25,907 nucleotides of DNA from JBAYGJ01 sp041649335. Its GTDB lineage: Bacteria; Patescibacteriota; Patescibacteriia; UBA10025; JAHIVO01. Of the stretch, positions 1 through 6,789 are shown piece by piece. The notes under the pieces are model-generated. The model worked only from the letters and a program-made list of their open reading frames with translations, was not told the origin of the DNA and made no database searches. Each line of letters opens with the position of its first letter. The first letter of the stretch is position 1. Made by a program: the position numbers and the translations under genes. The DNA is taken from assembly GCA_041649335.1 (NCBI GenBank), contig JBAZNF010000016.1, positions 1 through 25,907 of the forward strand, written 5' to 3'.

Positions 1-2865
1 CACGGCCTTGATAATCTTGACTGGCCGGAGAACATCAAGCAGCTCCAGCGGAATTGGATCGGACGGAGCGAGGGCGCGTCAATTCTTTTCCGTGTGGAAA
101 AAGCTGACCAGGATATTGAAGTGTTTACGACCCGGCCAGATACGTTATTCGGTGCGACGTATCTTGTATTGTCGCCGGAGCATCCGTTAGTCAAGCACAT
201 CACCACGCCGGAGCAGCTACGAGCCGTCAGTAAATACCAGGTTGAGGCTACCAAGAAATCCGACCTTGACCGTACTGACCTGGCCAAGGATAAAACCGGC
301 GTGTTCACCGGCGCCTTTGCCATTAACCCGGTGAATGAGAAAAAAATTCCCATTTGGGTCGCGGATTACGTATTGAGCTCATACGGTACCGGCGCCATTA
401 TGGCCGTGCCCGCGCACGACGAGCGGGATTATGAGTTTGCGAAGAAATTTAAACTACCCATAACCCAAGTTATCGCCCCTTTGTATGAGAATACGACGAA
501 CTTAAAGGTGCGAAATGATTTGCCGCTCGAAAAACGCCGGCTGATCTATGGAATTGTAAGGAATCCGAAGGACGACACCTATTTGTGCTTGGATTGGCGG
601 GACCAATCATGGCAGTCGTTCGTTGTCGGCGGCATTGAGCAAGGTGAAAATCCGGTGGACGCGGCTCAGCGGGAAATACTTGAAGAAACCGGATATCAGC
701 ACGTGAAATTCGTTACGCAGGTCGAATGGGAAGTGCATACGAAATTTTACGCTCCCCATAAGAATGAGAACCGGTATGGGGTCGCGGTGGGCATTGTGTT
801 TGATTTAATCGACGAAAAACGTAAACCGGTCAGCGATGAAGAAAAAAAGAAGCATGAGGCGAAGTGGGTGGCAAAAAAACAGGTTCGTGATTTCGTAACT
901 CACGGGAACGCCAAATTCATCTGGGATAATTATCTGCGTCCGACGGCATGTGTTGGTGACGGCGTAATGGTTAATTCTGGCCAGTTTGACGGGATGGAAT
1001 CAACTGAATTCAAGAAAAAAGTTGTCGAATGGTTAAGATCAAAATCGGGGGAAAAACATCCCACCTGCCTTGTTGTCCATGGTATCGGCGGGCATAAAAG
1101 AGAGAACTGGTTTCCGTGGCTGAAAATGGAAACAGCAAAATTTGGTTGGGAGACGATAGTGCCAACCATGCCCGGTGAAGGCCATCCGACATTGGAATTA
1201 TGGAATGCTTTTTTGCATCAATACGACCAAAAAATACACGAAAGTTCGGTATTGGTCGGCCATAGCCTCGGTTGCGCTTCAATTTTGTATTATCTTCAGG
1301 AATCAGGGAAAAAAGTGGATACGGTAATTTTTGTTGCGCCAACAAATCCATTGCAAGATTGGGCAAAATTAAAAAAGGAATACCCTGATTATGATTGGGG
1401 TTCTGTTGAAGAGATGAATCAGACGCAGAATTTTAACTGGAAAAAAATTCGTACACAGGTAAAACATTTTATTGTTGTACATTCGGATAATGATCCCTAT
1501 ATTCCCGTCGGTAGCATGGTCTATTACAAAGAAAAGCTGCCAGAAGTTGAGATCAATCTTATTCATGGCAAATACCATTTTAGTGAAGCCAAGGGGATTA
1601 AATCTATACCGGAAATACTGCCTTTTTTTCCCAAAAGAAAAGCTGAAGTTGCGGTCAATTACAAGCTCCGTGACTGGTTGTTTTCCCGTCAGCGGTACTG
1701 GGGTGAGCCGATCCCGATTGTGCATTGCGACACATGCGGCACTGTCCCGGTGCCGGAAGAAGATTTGCCGCTGGAATTGCCGAATGTAAAAAAATACGAA
1801 CCGACCGGCACGGGCGAATCGCCGTTGGCCTCGATCGAGAAATGGGTGAATACGAAATGCCCGCAGTGCGGCGGCCAGGCGAAACGTGAGACCAACACCA
1901 TGCCCCAGTGGGCCGGGTCAAACTGGTATTTCCTGCGTTACGTCGACCCGAAGAATGACAAGCAACTAGCTGATCCGGAGAAGTTGAAGCAGTGGTTACC
2001 CGTTGATTTATACGTGGGTGGCGCGGAACATGCTGTCTTGCACCTCTTATACGCCCGCTTTATTTATAAATTTCTCTATGATATCGGCGTGGTGCCGAAG
2101 GATTGCGGTGAAGAACCGTTTGTTAAATTGAAAAATCAGGGGTTGATTCTCGGTGAAGACAACCAGAAGATGTCCAAATCGCGTGGCAACGTGGTGAACC
2201 CTGATGAGGTCATCAAAAAGTACGGCGCTGACGCTATACGCATGTATGAGATGTTCATGGGCCCGTTTGAGGACGCCAAGCCGTGGAATACCAATGGCAT
2301 TGTCGGCGTAAAGAGGTTTTTGGACCGGGTGTGGGGGATGGTTCATGAAATAGTTAAAAATCGGCACACACCCCAAACGCAGTCTGACCCAAATGCACTG
2401 CGTAAAATGAACCAGCTTATTGAGAAAATATCTTACGATATTGAAAATTTTAAATTCAATACAGCCGTCAGTACGTTTATGGAGTATTCTAATTATTTAC
2501 GCACAAGGGGAAATTTTTCCCGAATTGAATTGTCGGTATTATTAACACTCATGTATCCTTTTGCGCCACATATCACATCAGAGTTGAATGAGATATTACA
2601 AAAAGGAAACCAGATTAATAAAGTACAAATGTGGGATCTTCGTTGGCCAAAGGTAGATAAAAGTAAGTTGACTGAATTAGATGTTACCTATGCCATACAA
2701 GTAAATGGCAAATTGCGGGATATGATTCTCATGTCGGCCGAAGCTTCGCAATCAGAGGTTGTCAGAGCCGCCCAGGTACGGGAAAAGGTAAAAAAGTACC
2801 TGGCGGCCAGCGAGCCGCGGAAAGTGATTTTCGTTCCTAAGAAATTAATTAATTTTGTGCTCTAG
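1..2865 (+). CDS. leuS: Leucyl-tRNA synthetase, 5'-truncated by window edge, with two inserted enzyme domains
   Basis: This is a cytosolic class I synthetase that charges tRNA-Leu. The frame is open from base 1, so the HIGH-containing N-terminus lies outside the window. Visible parts in order: the end of the first Rossmann half (DNLDWPENIKQLQRNWIG), the CP1 editing domain (TTRPDTLFG, 118-150; GTGAIMAVPAHDERDYEF, about 382-435), a NUDIX insert (481-942), return to CP1 (GDGVMVNSGQFDG, about 955-993), an alpha/beta-hydrolase insert (1054-1641), NYKLRDWLFSRQRYWGEPIP (about 1660-1716), a CxxC...CxxC zinc module (about 1720-1880), the KMSKS loop (2164-2190), the anticodon-binding helical domain and the C-terminal domain ending at a TAG stop. 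Codon use becomes AT-richer in the hydrolase insert and again at about 2370-2730. The family assignment is certain. What the inserts do is unknown. Confidence 0.97.
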   Translation, partial: HGLDNLDWPENIKQLQRNWIGRSEGASILFRVEKADQDIEVFTTRPDTLFGATYLVLSPEHPLVKHITTPEQLRAVSKYQVEATKKSDLDRTDLAKDKTGVFTGAFAINPVNEKKIPIWVADYVLSSYGTGAIMAVPAHDERDYEFAKKFKLPITQVIAPLYENTTNLKVRNDLPLEKRRLIYGIVRNPKDDTYLCLDWRDQSWQSFVVGGIEQGENPVDAAQREILEETGYQHVKFVTQVEWEVHTKFYAPHKNENRYGVAVGIVFDLIDEKRKPVSDEEKKKHEAKWVAKKQVRDFVTHGNAKFIWDNYLRPTACVGDGVMVNSGQFDGMESTEFKKKVVEWLRSKSGEKHPTCLVVHGIGGHKRENWFPWLKMETAKFGWETIVPTMPGEGHPTLELWNAFLHQYDQKIHESSVLVGHSLGCASILYYLQESGKKVDTVIFVAPTNPLQDWAKLKKEYPDYDWGSVEEMNQTQNFNWKKIRTQVKHFIVVHSDNDPYIPVGSMVYYKEKLPEVEINLIHGKYHFSEAKGIKSIPEILPFFPKRKAEVAVNYKLRDWLFSRQRYWGEPIPIVHCDTCGTVPVPEEDLPLELPNVKKYEPTGTGESPLASIEKWVNTKCPQCGGQAKRETNTMPQWAGSNWYFLRYVDPKNDKQLADPEKLKQWLPVDLYVGGAEHAVLHLLYARFIYKFLYDIGVVPKDCGEEPFVKLKNQGLILGEDNQKMSKSRGNVVNPDEVIKKYGADAIRMYEMFMGPFEDAKPWNTNGIVGVKRFLDRVWGMVHEIVKNRHTPQTQSDPNALRKMNQLIEKISYDIENFKFNTAVSTFMEYSNYLRTRGNFSRIELSVLLTLMYPFAPHITSELNEILQKGNQINKVQMWDLRWPKVDKSKLTELDVTYAIQVNGKLRDMILMSAEASQSEVVRAAQVREKVKKYLAASEPRKVIFVPKKLINFVL
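481..942 (+). other. NUDIX hydrolase domain inserted in the LeuRS editing region
   Basis: In-frame segment of about 154 residues between the CP1 strand ending ITQVIAP and the sequence GDGVMVNSGQFDG, which are nearly adjacent in ordinary bacterial LeuRS. The NUDIX box Gx5Ex7REUxEExGU is complete at 628-696 (GG at 628-633, REILEETGY at 670-696), so the metal-binding glutamates are present. NUDIX enzymes hydrolyse nucleoside diphosphates linked to another moiety. An active domain here could act on aminoacyl-adenylates, nucleotide alarmones or damaged NTPs, but that is inference. I recall NUDIX insertions in other patescibacterial LeuRS proteins and could not check this. Confidence 0.93.
1054..1641 (+). 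other. RBBP9/YdeN-like alpha/beta-hydrolase domain inserted in LeuRS
   Basis: In-frame insert of about 195 residues between VVEWL of the CP1 region and AEVAVNYKLRDW. It begins with a beta strand and oxyanion-type loop (CLVVHGIGG, from about 1066). It contains a nucleophile elbow GHSLG with Ser codon 1264-1266, an acid-loop candidate VVHSDNDPYIP (around 1474-1506) and a terminal His candidate in HGKYHF (His codon 1576-1578). The order Ser-Asp-His and the length match the small serine-hydrolase family DUF1234/RBBP9 (YdeN). The synthetase frame continues unbroken on both sides, and the domain's codon use is more AT-rich than the flanks, suggesting later acquisition. It could be an esterase or a degenerate binding module. 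Confidence 0.88.
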
Positions 2866-2950
2866 ATGCCAACTCACCCTTACAGGCGTTGGGTGGATTA
2901 CAATATTTTATGCTCTCAGATTGACACGTCATTTGTCCTGGGTTTGGCCG

Positions 2951-2978
2951 CTCCCCCTCTCTTGTAAGAGAGGGGGAG
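2951..2978. repeat. Perfect 11-bp palindrome with 6-nt loop next to the DUF559 gene
   Basis: CTCCCCCTCTC at 2951-2961 pairs perfectly with GAGAGGGGGAG at 2968-2978 around the loop TTGTAA. No T-run follows on either strand, so it is not a typical intrinsic terminator. A partly matching piece (AAGGGAGAGTTGAA) recurs at 3046-3059, immediately before the DUF559 start, so palindrome and gene may form one mobile unit. The rest of the 189-nt gap after leuS shows no other gene or convincing promoter. Confidence 0.75.
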
Positions 2979-3066
2979 AGTAGAACCATTACTGCTAGGA
3001 AAGCCTGTTGAGAGCAATAATGTCGGAAAATGCATAAACAAGAGTAAGGGAGAGTTGAATCGCTAT

Positions 3067-3423
3067 ATGGTAAAGAAGAAGGTACAATTCGCCAGACGAT
3101 TGCGCAAGAAACAGACGCCGACTGAGACAAAAATGTGGGCACTGGTCCGGAATAAGAGATTACGGGGTTATAAGTTTTATCGGCAATTCCCGATCGGCCC
3201 GTATATCGCTGATTTTTGTTGCCGGGCCCGGAAATTAGTGGTAGAAATTGATGGCGGCGGTCACGCCTGCTCTTATCATAGAGAGTACGACTTGATAAGA
3301 GACGACTATTTACGTAAACAGGGGTATCGGGTTATTCGTATTTGGTCGATTGAAGTCGAGGACAATATTGACGGGGTTATTGAAGCAATTCTACAGGCTT
3401 TGGAGTGTGAGTCTGAGCACTAA
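3067..3423 (+). CDS. DUF559 family (Vsr-like) endonuclease-domain protein
   Basis: A small protein of about 118 residues. It shows the DUF559 pattern in order: an N-terminal basic helix ARRLRKKQTPTE, the tract LRGYKFYRQFPIGPYIADF, then VVEIDGGGH, LRKQGYRVIRIWSIEVE and a C-terminal helix. The D in IADF and the E/D of VVEIDG match the catalytic acidic residues of the very-short-patch-repair/PD-(D/E)XK-type fold. Function in this family is mostly unproven; DNA nicking is inferred from fold. I chose ATG at 3067, which leaves the usual few residues before ARRLRK. TTG at 3055 is possible, but the purine-rich AGGGAG at 3047-3052 would be only 2 nt from it. The gene sits alone between a palindrome and a three-gene run, which suggests insertion. 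Confidence 0.88.
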   Translation: MVKKKVQFARRLRKKQTPTETKMWALVRNKRLRGYKFYRQFPIGPYIADFCCRARKLVVEIDGGGHACSYHREYDLIRDDYLRKQGYRVIRIWSIEVEDNIDGVIEAILQALECESEH

Positions 3424-3433
3424 TGCATGACCT

Positions 3434-3904
3434 ATGCACCCAATCACGGAAATAGTATATAATTATGATTATGCGAAACGGCTGTACCGCGGAGAAGGGA
3501 ATTTCGAGGATGTCTGGCGGAATATTGTCGGCCGGGGCGCCGATTTTGAAACAGTATTCAACGAGTATATCGGCGTCATCCTGGACCTGATCGAGAAATT
3601 CACCGGGTTTGCTTGGGAGGAATTTGCCGACCTGTCCATGCCGATTTACCTGATTGAGGGCGGGGAATCGTTTTGCCACCCGTTGTCGCTGGTCGTGTCG
3701 GATGACCCGCGTGCCATGCTGGAAGACTGCATTTACCAGCTGGCGCATCGGAATATGTATTTCGGCTTCGTGAGCGACGGGGAGCAGGCCGGGTGGTTCA
3801 CGGATGTTACGGCCCATGTGTTGGAAGATCTCGGCGTAGAGAAGCCTGCCCGGCATGCGCATGATTTGAGAGTGGCCAGCGTTAAGCATTATTTAAAGAG
3901 ATAA
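3434..3904 (+). CDS. Conserved-looking hypothetical protein, 156 aa
   Basis: I do not recognise this family. The product is an acidic soluble protein with no signal peptide or membrane segment. Predicted helices dominate (TVFNEYIGVILDLIEKFTG, EEFADLSMP, AMLEDCIYQLAHR), with a Gly/aromatic tract YFGFVSDGEQAGWF and a basic C-terminus. The ATG at 3434 lies 10 nt after the DUF559 stop, and the stop is 9 nt before tsaC, so it is probably cotranscribed with tsaC and the transporter. There is no clear Shine-Dalgarno. Codon use resembles tsaC, which supports a real gene. Position beside tsaC hints at, but does not show, a translation-related role. Confidence 0.8.
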   Translation: MHPITEIVYNYDYAKRLYRGEGNFEDVWRNIVGRGADFETVFNEYIGVILDLIEKFTGFAWEEFADLSMPIYLIEGGESFCHPLSLVVSDDPRAMLEDCIYQLAHRNMYFGFVSDGEQAGWFTDVTAHVLEDLGVEKPARHAHDLRVASVKHYLKR

Positions 3905-3913
3905 TCCACACCT

Positions 3914-4546
3914 ATGCAAATAATAAAGATCAATCCCCACAAGCCCGAAGCTGAGATTATCAAGCAGGCGGCTAAAGTCATCGTCGATGGAGGCGTGGTC
4001 GCGTACCCGACCGATACGGCATATGGCCTGGCCGCAGACGCGCTTAATGAGCAATCGATCGGAAAATTATTCATCATGAAACGGCGGGTGCAAAAACCGC
4101 TGCCGGTCATCATTGATACGCCGAAAATGCTCGATCAAATCGCAGAAGTGACGCCGGAGGAATACGGCCTGATGAAAAAATACTGGCCTGGAGCCTTGAC
4201 GATTATTTTTAAGAAAAAAAGTACTGTCCCTCCGTTTTTGACGCTTGGCCTGCCCACTATCGGCGTGCGCATCCCGGATTTGCCCGTAGCCGTGGCGCTG
4301 GTCAAAGCTTGCGGCCGTCCATTGACGTCCACCAGCGCAAATATCAGCGGCCGGGGCAACTGCTATTCGGCCGAGTGCGTCATCCATATGTTTCAGGAAT
4401 CGGAAAGTCTGCCGGATCTCATTCTCGACGCTGGCGATCTGCCGGAAATCCCCGTTTCTACCGTAGCCCAGGTTGACGGCAAGAAAGTGAAAATCATCCG
4501 CCAGGGGCCGGTCAAGATAAAAGGGCACAAGGAAAAGTCGGCATGA
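3914..4546 (+). CDS. tsaC: L-threonylcarbamoyladenylate synthase (YrdC/Sua5 family)
   Basis: This cytosolic enzyme makes threonylcarbamoyl-AMP from threonine, bicarbonate and ATP, the first step of tRNA t6A37 modification. The single YrdC/Sua5 domain covers almost all 210 residues. It has AYPTDTAYGLAADA (30-43), the nucleotide-binding basic set KRR..KPLPVII (57-67), WPGALTIIFK (91-100), IGVRIPD (116-122) and STSANISG (139-146). There is no C-terminal Sua5 extension, so it is the short TsaC/YwlC type. The gene overlaps the next one by ATGA, implying translational coupling. The partner genes tsaB, tsaD and tsaE are not in the window. Confidence 0.95.
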   Translation: MQIIKINPHKPEAEIIKQAAKVIVDGGVVAYPTDTAYGLAADALNEQSIGKLFIMKRRVQKPLPVIIDTPKMLDQIAEVTPEEYGLMKKYWPGALTIIFKKKSTVPPFLTLGLPTIGVRIPDLPVAVALVKACGRPLTSTSANISGRGNCYSAECVIHMFQESESLPDLILDAGDLPEIPVSTVAQVDGKKVKIIRQGPVKIKGHKEKSA

Positions 4547-5721
4547 GCTCGTTCAAGAAATTCCAGCTCCACCTGCCCCATTATTTTTCCAAACATCCGT
4601 CACGCGACCTGAAGGAGCTTTTTTGGTCAGTCGGGCTGATGGATCTGGGTATCGCGTCGGTCACCCTGTTTGAGCCGATTTTTTTATACACGGCCGGGTA
4701 TTCCCTGAAGCATATCGTCTTTTTTTATTTCATGGTGTATGCCTTGTATTCGCTGTTTTTGCCTTTTATCGGCCGCTGGATAGGCCGGATCGGGTATGAA
4801 CATTCGATTTTTTACAGCCAGTTTTTCCTGATCGCCTATTATTTGGCGTTGTTCGCCATTCCGGCGGTGCCGATATTTTTTTACCTGGCTCCATTTATGT
4901 ATGCCCTGCAGAAATCACTCTACTGGCCGGCGTACCATGCTGATTTTGCGGAGTTTTCTTCCACCGAACAACGCGGCCGCGAAGTGGGCGGGATCGAATC
5001 GCTGCACATGATTGTCTTTATCGTTGGCCCGTTTATCGGCGGCGCGATACTGGAATGGACGAATTTTAGCGTCCTGTTTATCGTCGTGTCAGTCTTTTTT
5101 ATCATGTCCGCATTCCCCCTGCTACGCATAAAAGAGATATACAGCCCGGTCAAGTTTTCGTATGCCGAAGTGTTCCGGGAGTTATGGGACAGCCAGCACC
5201 GGAGAAATTTTCTGGCGTATATGGGCTTTGGCGAGGAACTGATCGTTTTAACGCTGTGGCCGATTTTTATTTATTTGGTGGTGACGGATTACCTCAAAAT
5301 AGGCACGATTGTGGCATTTGCCACCTTGGTGACCGGGTTTTTAATATTATACGTCGGCCGGGCTGCTGACCGGTACCGCAAGGAAAATATCCTGCGTTTC
5401 GGCAGCATCTTATATTTTATCAGCTGGATAATTAGGGGATTTGCTACAAAAGTGTGGCATGTATTCAGCCTAGATACCCTGTCACGTTTTTCAAAGGAAG
5501 CATTATTCGTCCCCTTAGTGGCCATGACCTATAACCAGGCCAAGAAATACGGGGTCCTGTCGTATACGGTGTTTTATGAGCAGTCCATTGCCGTGGCAAA
5601 ATGCCTGACAGCGGCCGCGCTTATCCTGATTGTCCATTATTTTGCCTCGCCCTGGGTGCCGATGTTCGTATTAGCCGGCGTCTGTTCGCTCATGTATATG
5701 TTCATGAAAGATGCCACGTAA
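4543..5721 (+). CDS. MFS-type multipass membrane transporter
   Basis: A 392-residue integral membrane protein with roughly 11-12 hydrophobic helices in two bundles, separated by a charged central stretch (RIKEIYSPVKFSYAEVFRELWDSQHRR, about 196-222, split here by function rather than a domain break). The Major Facilitator signature loops are recognisable: GRWIGRIGYE after helix 2 and VGRAADRYRKE in the equivalent place of the second half. The substrate cannot be read from sequence. Start is fixed by the 4-bp ATGA overlap with tsaC, with AAGGA about 9 nt upstream as a possible ribosome site. Such transporters are common in reduced CPR genomes. It could be a drug or metabolite exporter. Confidence 0.85.
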   Translation: MSSFKKFQLHLPHYFSKHPSRDLKELFWSVGLMDLGIASVTLFEPIFLYTAGYSLKHIVFFYFMVYALYSLFLPFIGRWIGRIGYEHSIFYSQFFLIAYYLALFAIPAVPIFFYLAPFMYALQKSLYWPAYHADFAEFSSTEQRGREVGGIESLHMIVFIVGPFIGGAILEWTNFSVLFIVVSVFFIMSAFPLLRIKEIYSPVKFSYAEVFRELWDSQHRRNFLAYMGFGEELIVLTLWPIFIYLVVTDYLKIGTIVAFATLVTGFLILYVGRAADRYRKENILRFGSILYFISWIIRGFATKVWHVFSLDTLSRFSKEALFVPLVAMTYNQAKKYGVLSYTVFYEQSIAVAKCLTAAALILIVHYFASPWVPMFVLAGVCSLMYMFMKDAT

Positions 5722-5742
5722 GCAAATTCGAAGCGCGAAGCT

Positions 5743-5869
5743 CGAAATTCGAACCAAAGCCAGAAAATTCTAAAAAATAAATACACAGAAGCAGTTTCCA
5801 AATGAGGAGTCTCAATATTTTTATTTTTTTCTTTTAAGTATTTTTTCGAATTTTGATATTCGAATTTCG
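5743..5869. repeat. Inverted-repeat (MITE-like) element between the transporter and rsmA
   Basis: CGAAATTCGAA at 5743-5753 is the exact reverse complement of TTCGAATTTCG at 5859-5869, bounding a 127-bp AT-rich segment. More TTCGAA units lie at 5726-5731, 5845-5850 and 5859-5864. The element ends 8 nt before the rsmA ATG. The segment has no coding potential and no clear promoter consensus. The arrangement looks like a small non-autonomous repeat. I recall similar TTCGAA-rich intergenic repeats in CPR genomes but cannot verify. Confidence 0.65.
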
Positions 5870-5877
5870 TGTTTATT

Positions 5878-6750
5878 ATGAATCTAGCTTCAATTGAGAC
5901 GGTACAACATCTATGCAAACAATACAACCTGCGCCCTGACAGGCGGTCCGGGCAGAATTTTTTAATCTGTCCGGAAGCGCTTGATCGTATGGTCAGGGCC
6001 GCCGCCATTGCGCCAGGCGATACCGTGTTGGAAATCGGCCCTGGTTTCGGTGTACTGACCGTTGAATTAGCAAGCCATGCCCGGCGGGTTATTGCCGTAG
6101 AGGCGGACCGCCGTTTTATCCCGGCGTTGCGTAAACTGGGCGCTGTCCATCCGAACCTCCAGGCCAGCCAGGGAGATATTTTCAAGGCGTGGCCGACCAT
6201 TGCCAAAGAAATGAAAGATTTGCGTTATCGGCTGGTGGCTAATTTACCGTATAATATTACGTCTCTGGTCTTGCGGAATTTTTTGGAAAACAGACCACGC
6301 CCGTCTTCTTTGACGGTCATGGTCCAAAAAGAAGTCGCTGAACGGGTCGTAGCCAAACCCGGCAGCTTTAGCCTGTTGGCGCTGGCCGTTCAGCTATATG
6401 GCCAGCCCGAATTAGTGGAGAAAGTTGACCGGAAGTGTTTTTGGCCGGAGCCGGCCGTCGACTCCGCCATTTTACAGGTCCGGAACATCGGGCAGGATCC
6501 GCATGGGTACGCGGCGAAGCTTGGGCCGGATGGGATTACGTTGTTGTTTCGGATCGCCCGGATCTGCTTTTCTGCCCGCCGCAAGCAATTACACAACAAC
6601 CTGGCGGCCGGTTTTTATTGGAATGACGAGAAATCGCGTGATTTCCTGAAAAATTCCGGCATATCCCCCCTGTCCAGAGCACAGGAATTAGGCGTGGGGG
6701 ATTGGGTAAGGTTGGCTGAGAATTATTCTAAAAGTCAAAGTGAATTATAA
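5878..6750 (+). CDS. rsmA: 16S rRNA (adenine1518-N6/adenine1519-N6)-dimethyltransferase
   Basis: KsgA/RsmA dimethylates two adjacent adenines in helix 45 of 16S rRNA using S-adenosylmethionine, late in 30S assembly. With ATG 5878 the protein has 290 residues, near the usual length. Visible motifs: RSGQNFL (23-29), SAM-binding EIGPGFGVLT (52-61), acidic VEAD (74-77), QGDIF (98-102), target-adenine motif NLPYNI (122-127), and the C-terminal helical domain after FWPEPAVDSAIL. In-frame GTG 5869 would add only MFI and falls inside the inverted repeat, so ATG is preferred. No Shine-Dalgarno is visible. Confidence 0.95.
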   Translation: MNLASIETVQHLCKQYNLRPDRRSGQNFLICPEALDRMVRAAAIAPGDTVLEIGPGFGVLTVELASHARRVIAVEADRRFIPALRKLGAVHPNLQASQGDIFKAWPTIAKEMKDLRYRLVANLPYNITSLVLRNFLENRPRPSSLTVMVQKEVAERVVAKPGSFSLLALAVQLYGQPELVEKVDRKCFWPEPAVDSAILQVRNIGQDPHGYAAKLGPDGITLLFRIARICFSARRKQLHNNLAAGFYWNDEKSRDFLKNSGISPLSRAQELGVGDWVRLAENYSKSQSEL

Positions 6751-6779
6751 TTGACATATTTGTGCTAATGTGATATAAT
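6751..6779 (+). promoter_or_regulatory. Consensus extended -10 sigma70-type promoter for the surface locus
   Basis: TTGACA at 6751-6756, a 17-nt spacer, and TATAAT at 6774-6779 preceded by TG at 6771-6772 (extended -10). Both hexamers are perfect matches. Transcription would start near 6786-6790, at or within 4 nt of the ATG at 6790, so the mRNA should be leaderless or nearly so. The -35 begins immediately after the rsmA stop codon. Confidence 0.88.
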
Positions 6780-6789
6780 TGTATCATAA

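Noticed and set aside
481..1641. The LeuRS insertions being inteins
   Set aside because: Both segments match hydrolase domains (NUDIX box; GHSLG elbow), and no splice-junction Cys/Ser with terminal His-Asn is seen.
1..2865. leuS as a chimeric or frameshifted gene
   Set aside because: One open frame carries all expected LeuRS motifs in order on both sides of each insert. A misassembly would more likely break the frame or motif order.
2951..2978. The palindrome as the leuS terminator
   Set aside because: No T-run follows the stem on either strand.
2849..3142. Minus-strand ORF of 97 codons after leuS
   Set aside because: It spans the palindrome and overlaps both leuS and the DUF559 gene, with no recognisable domain.
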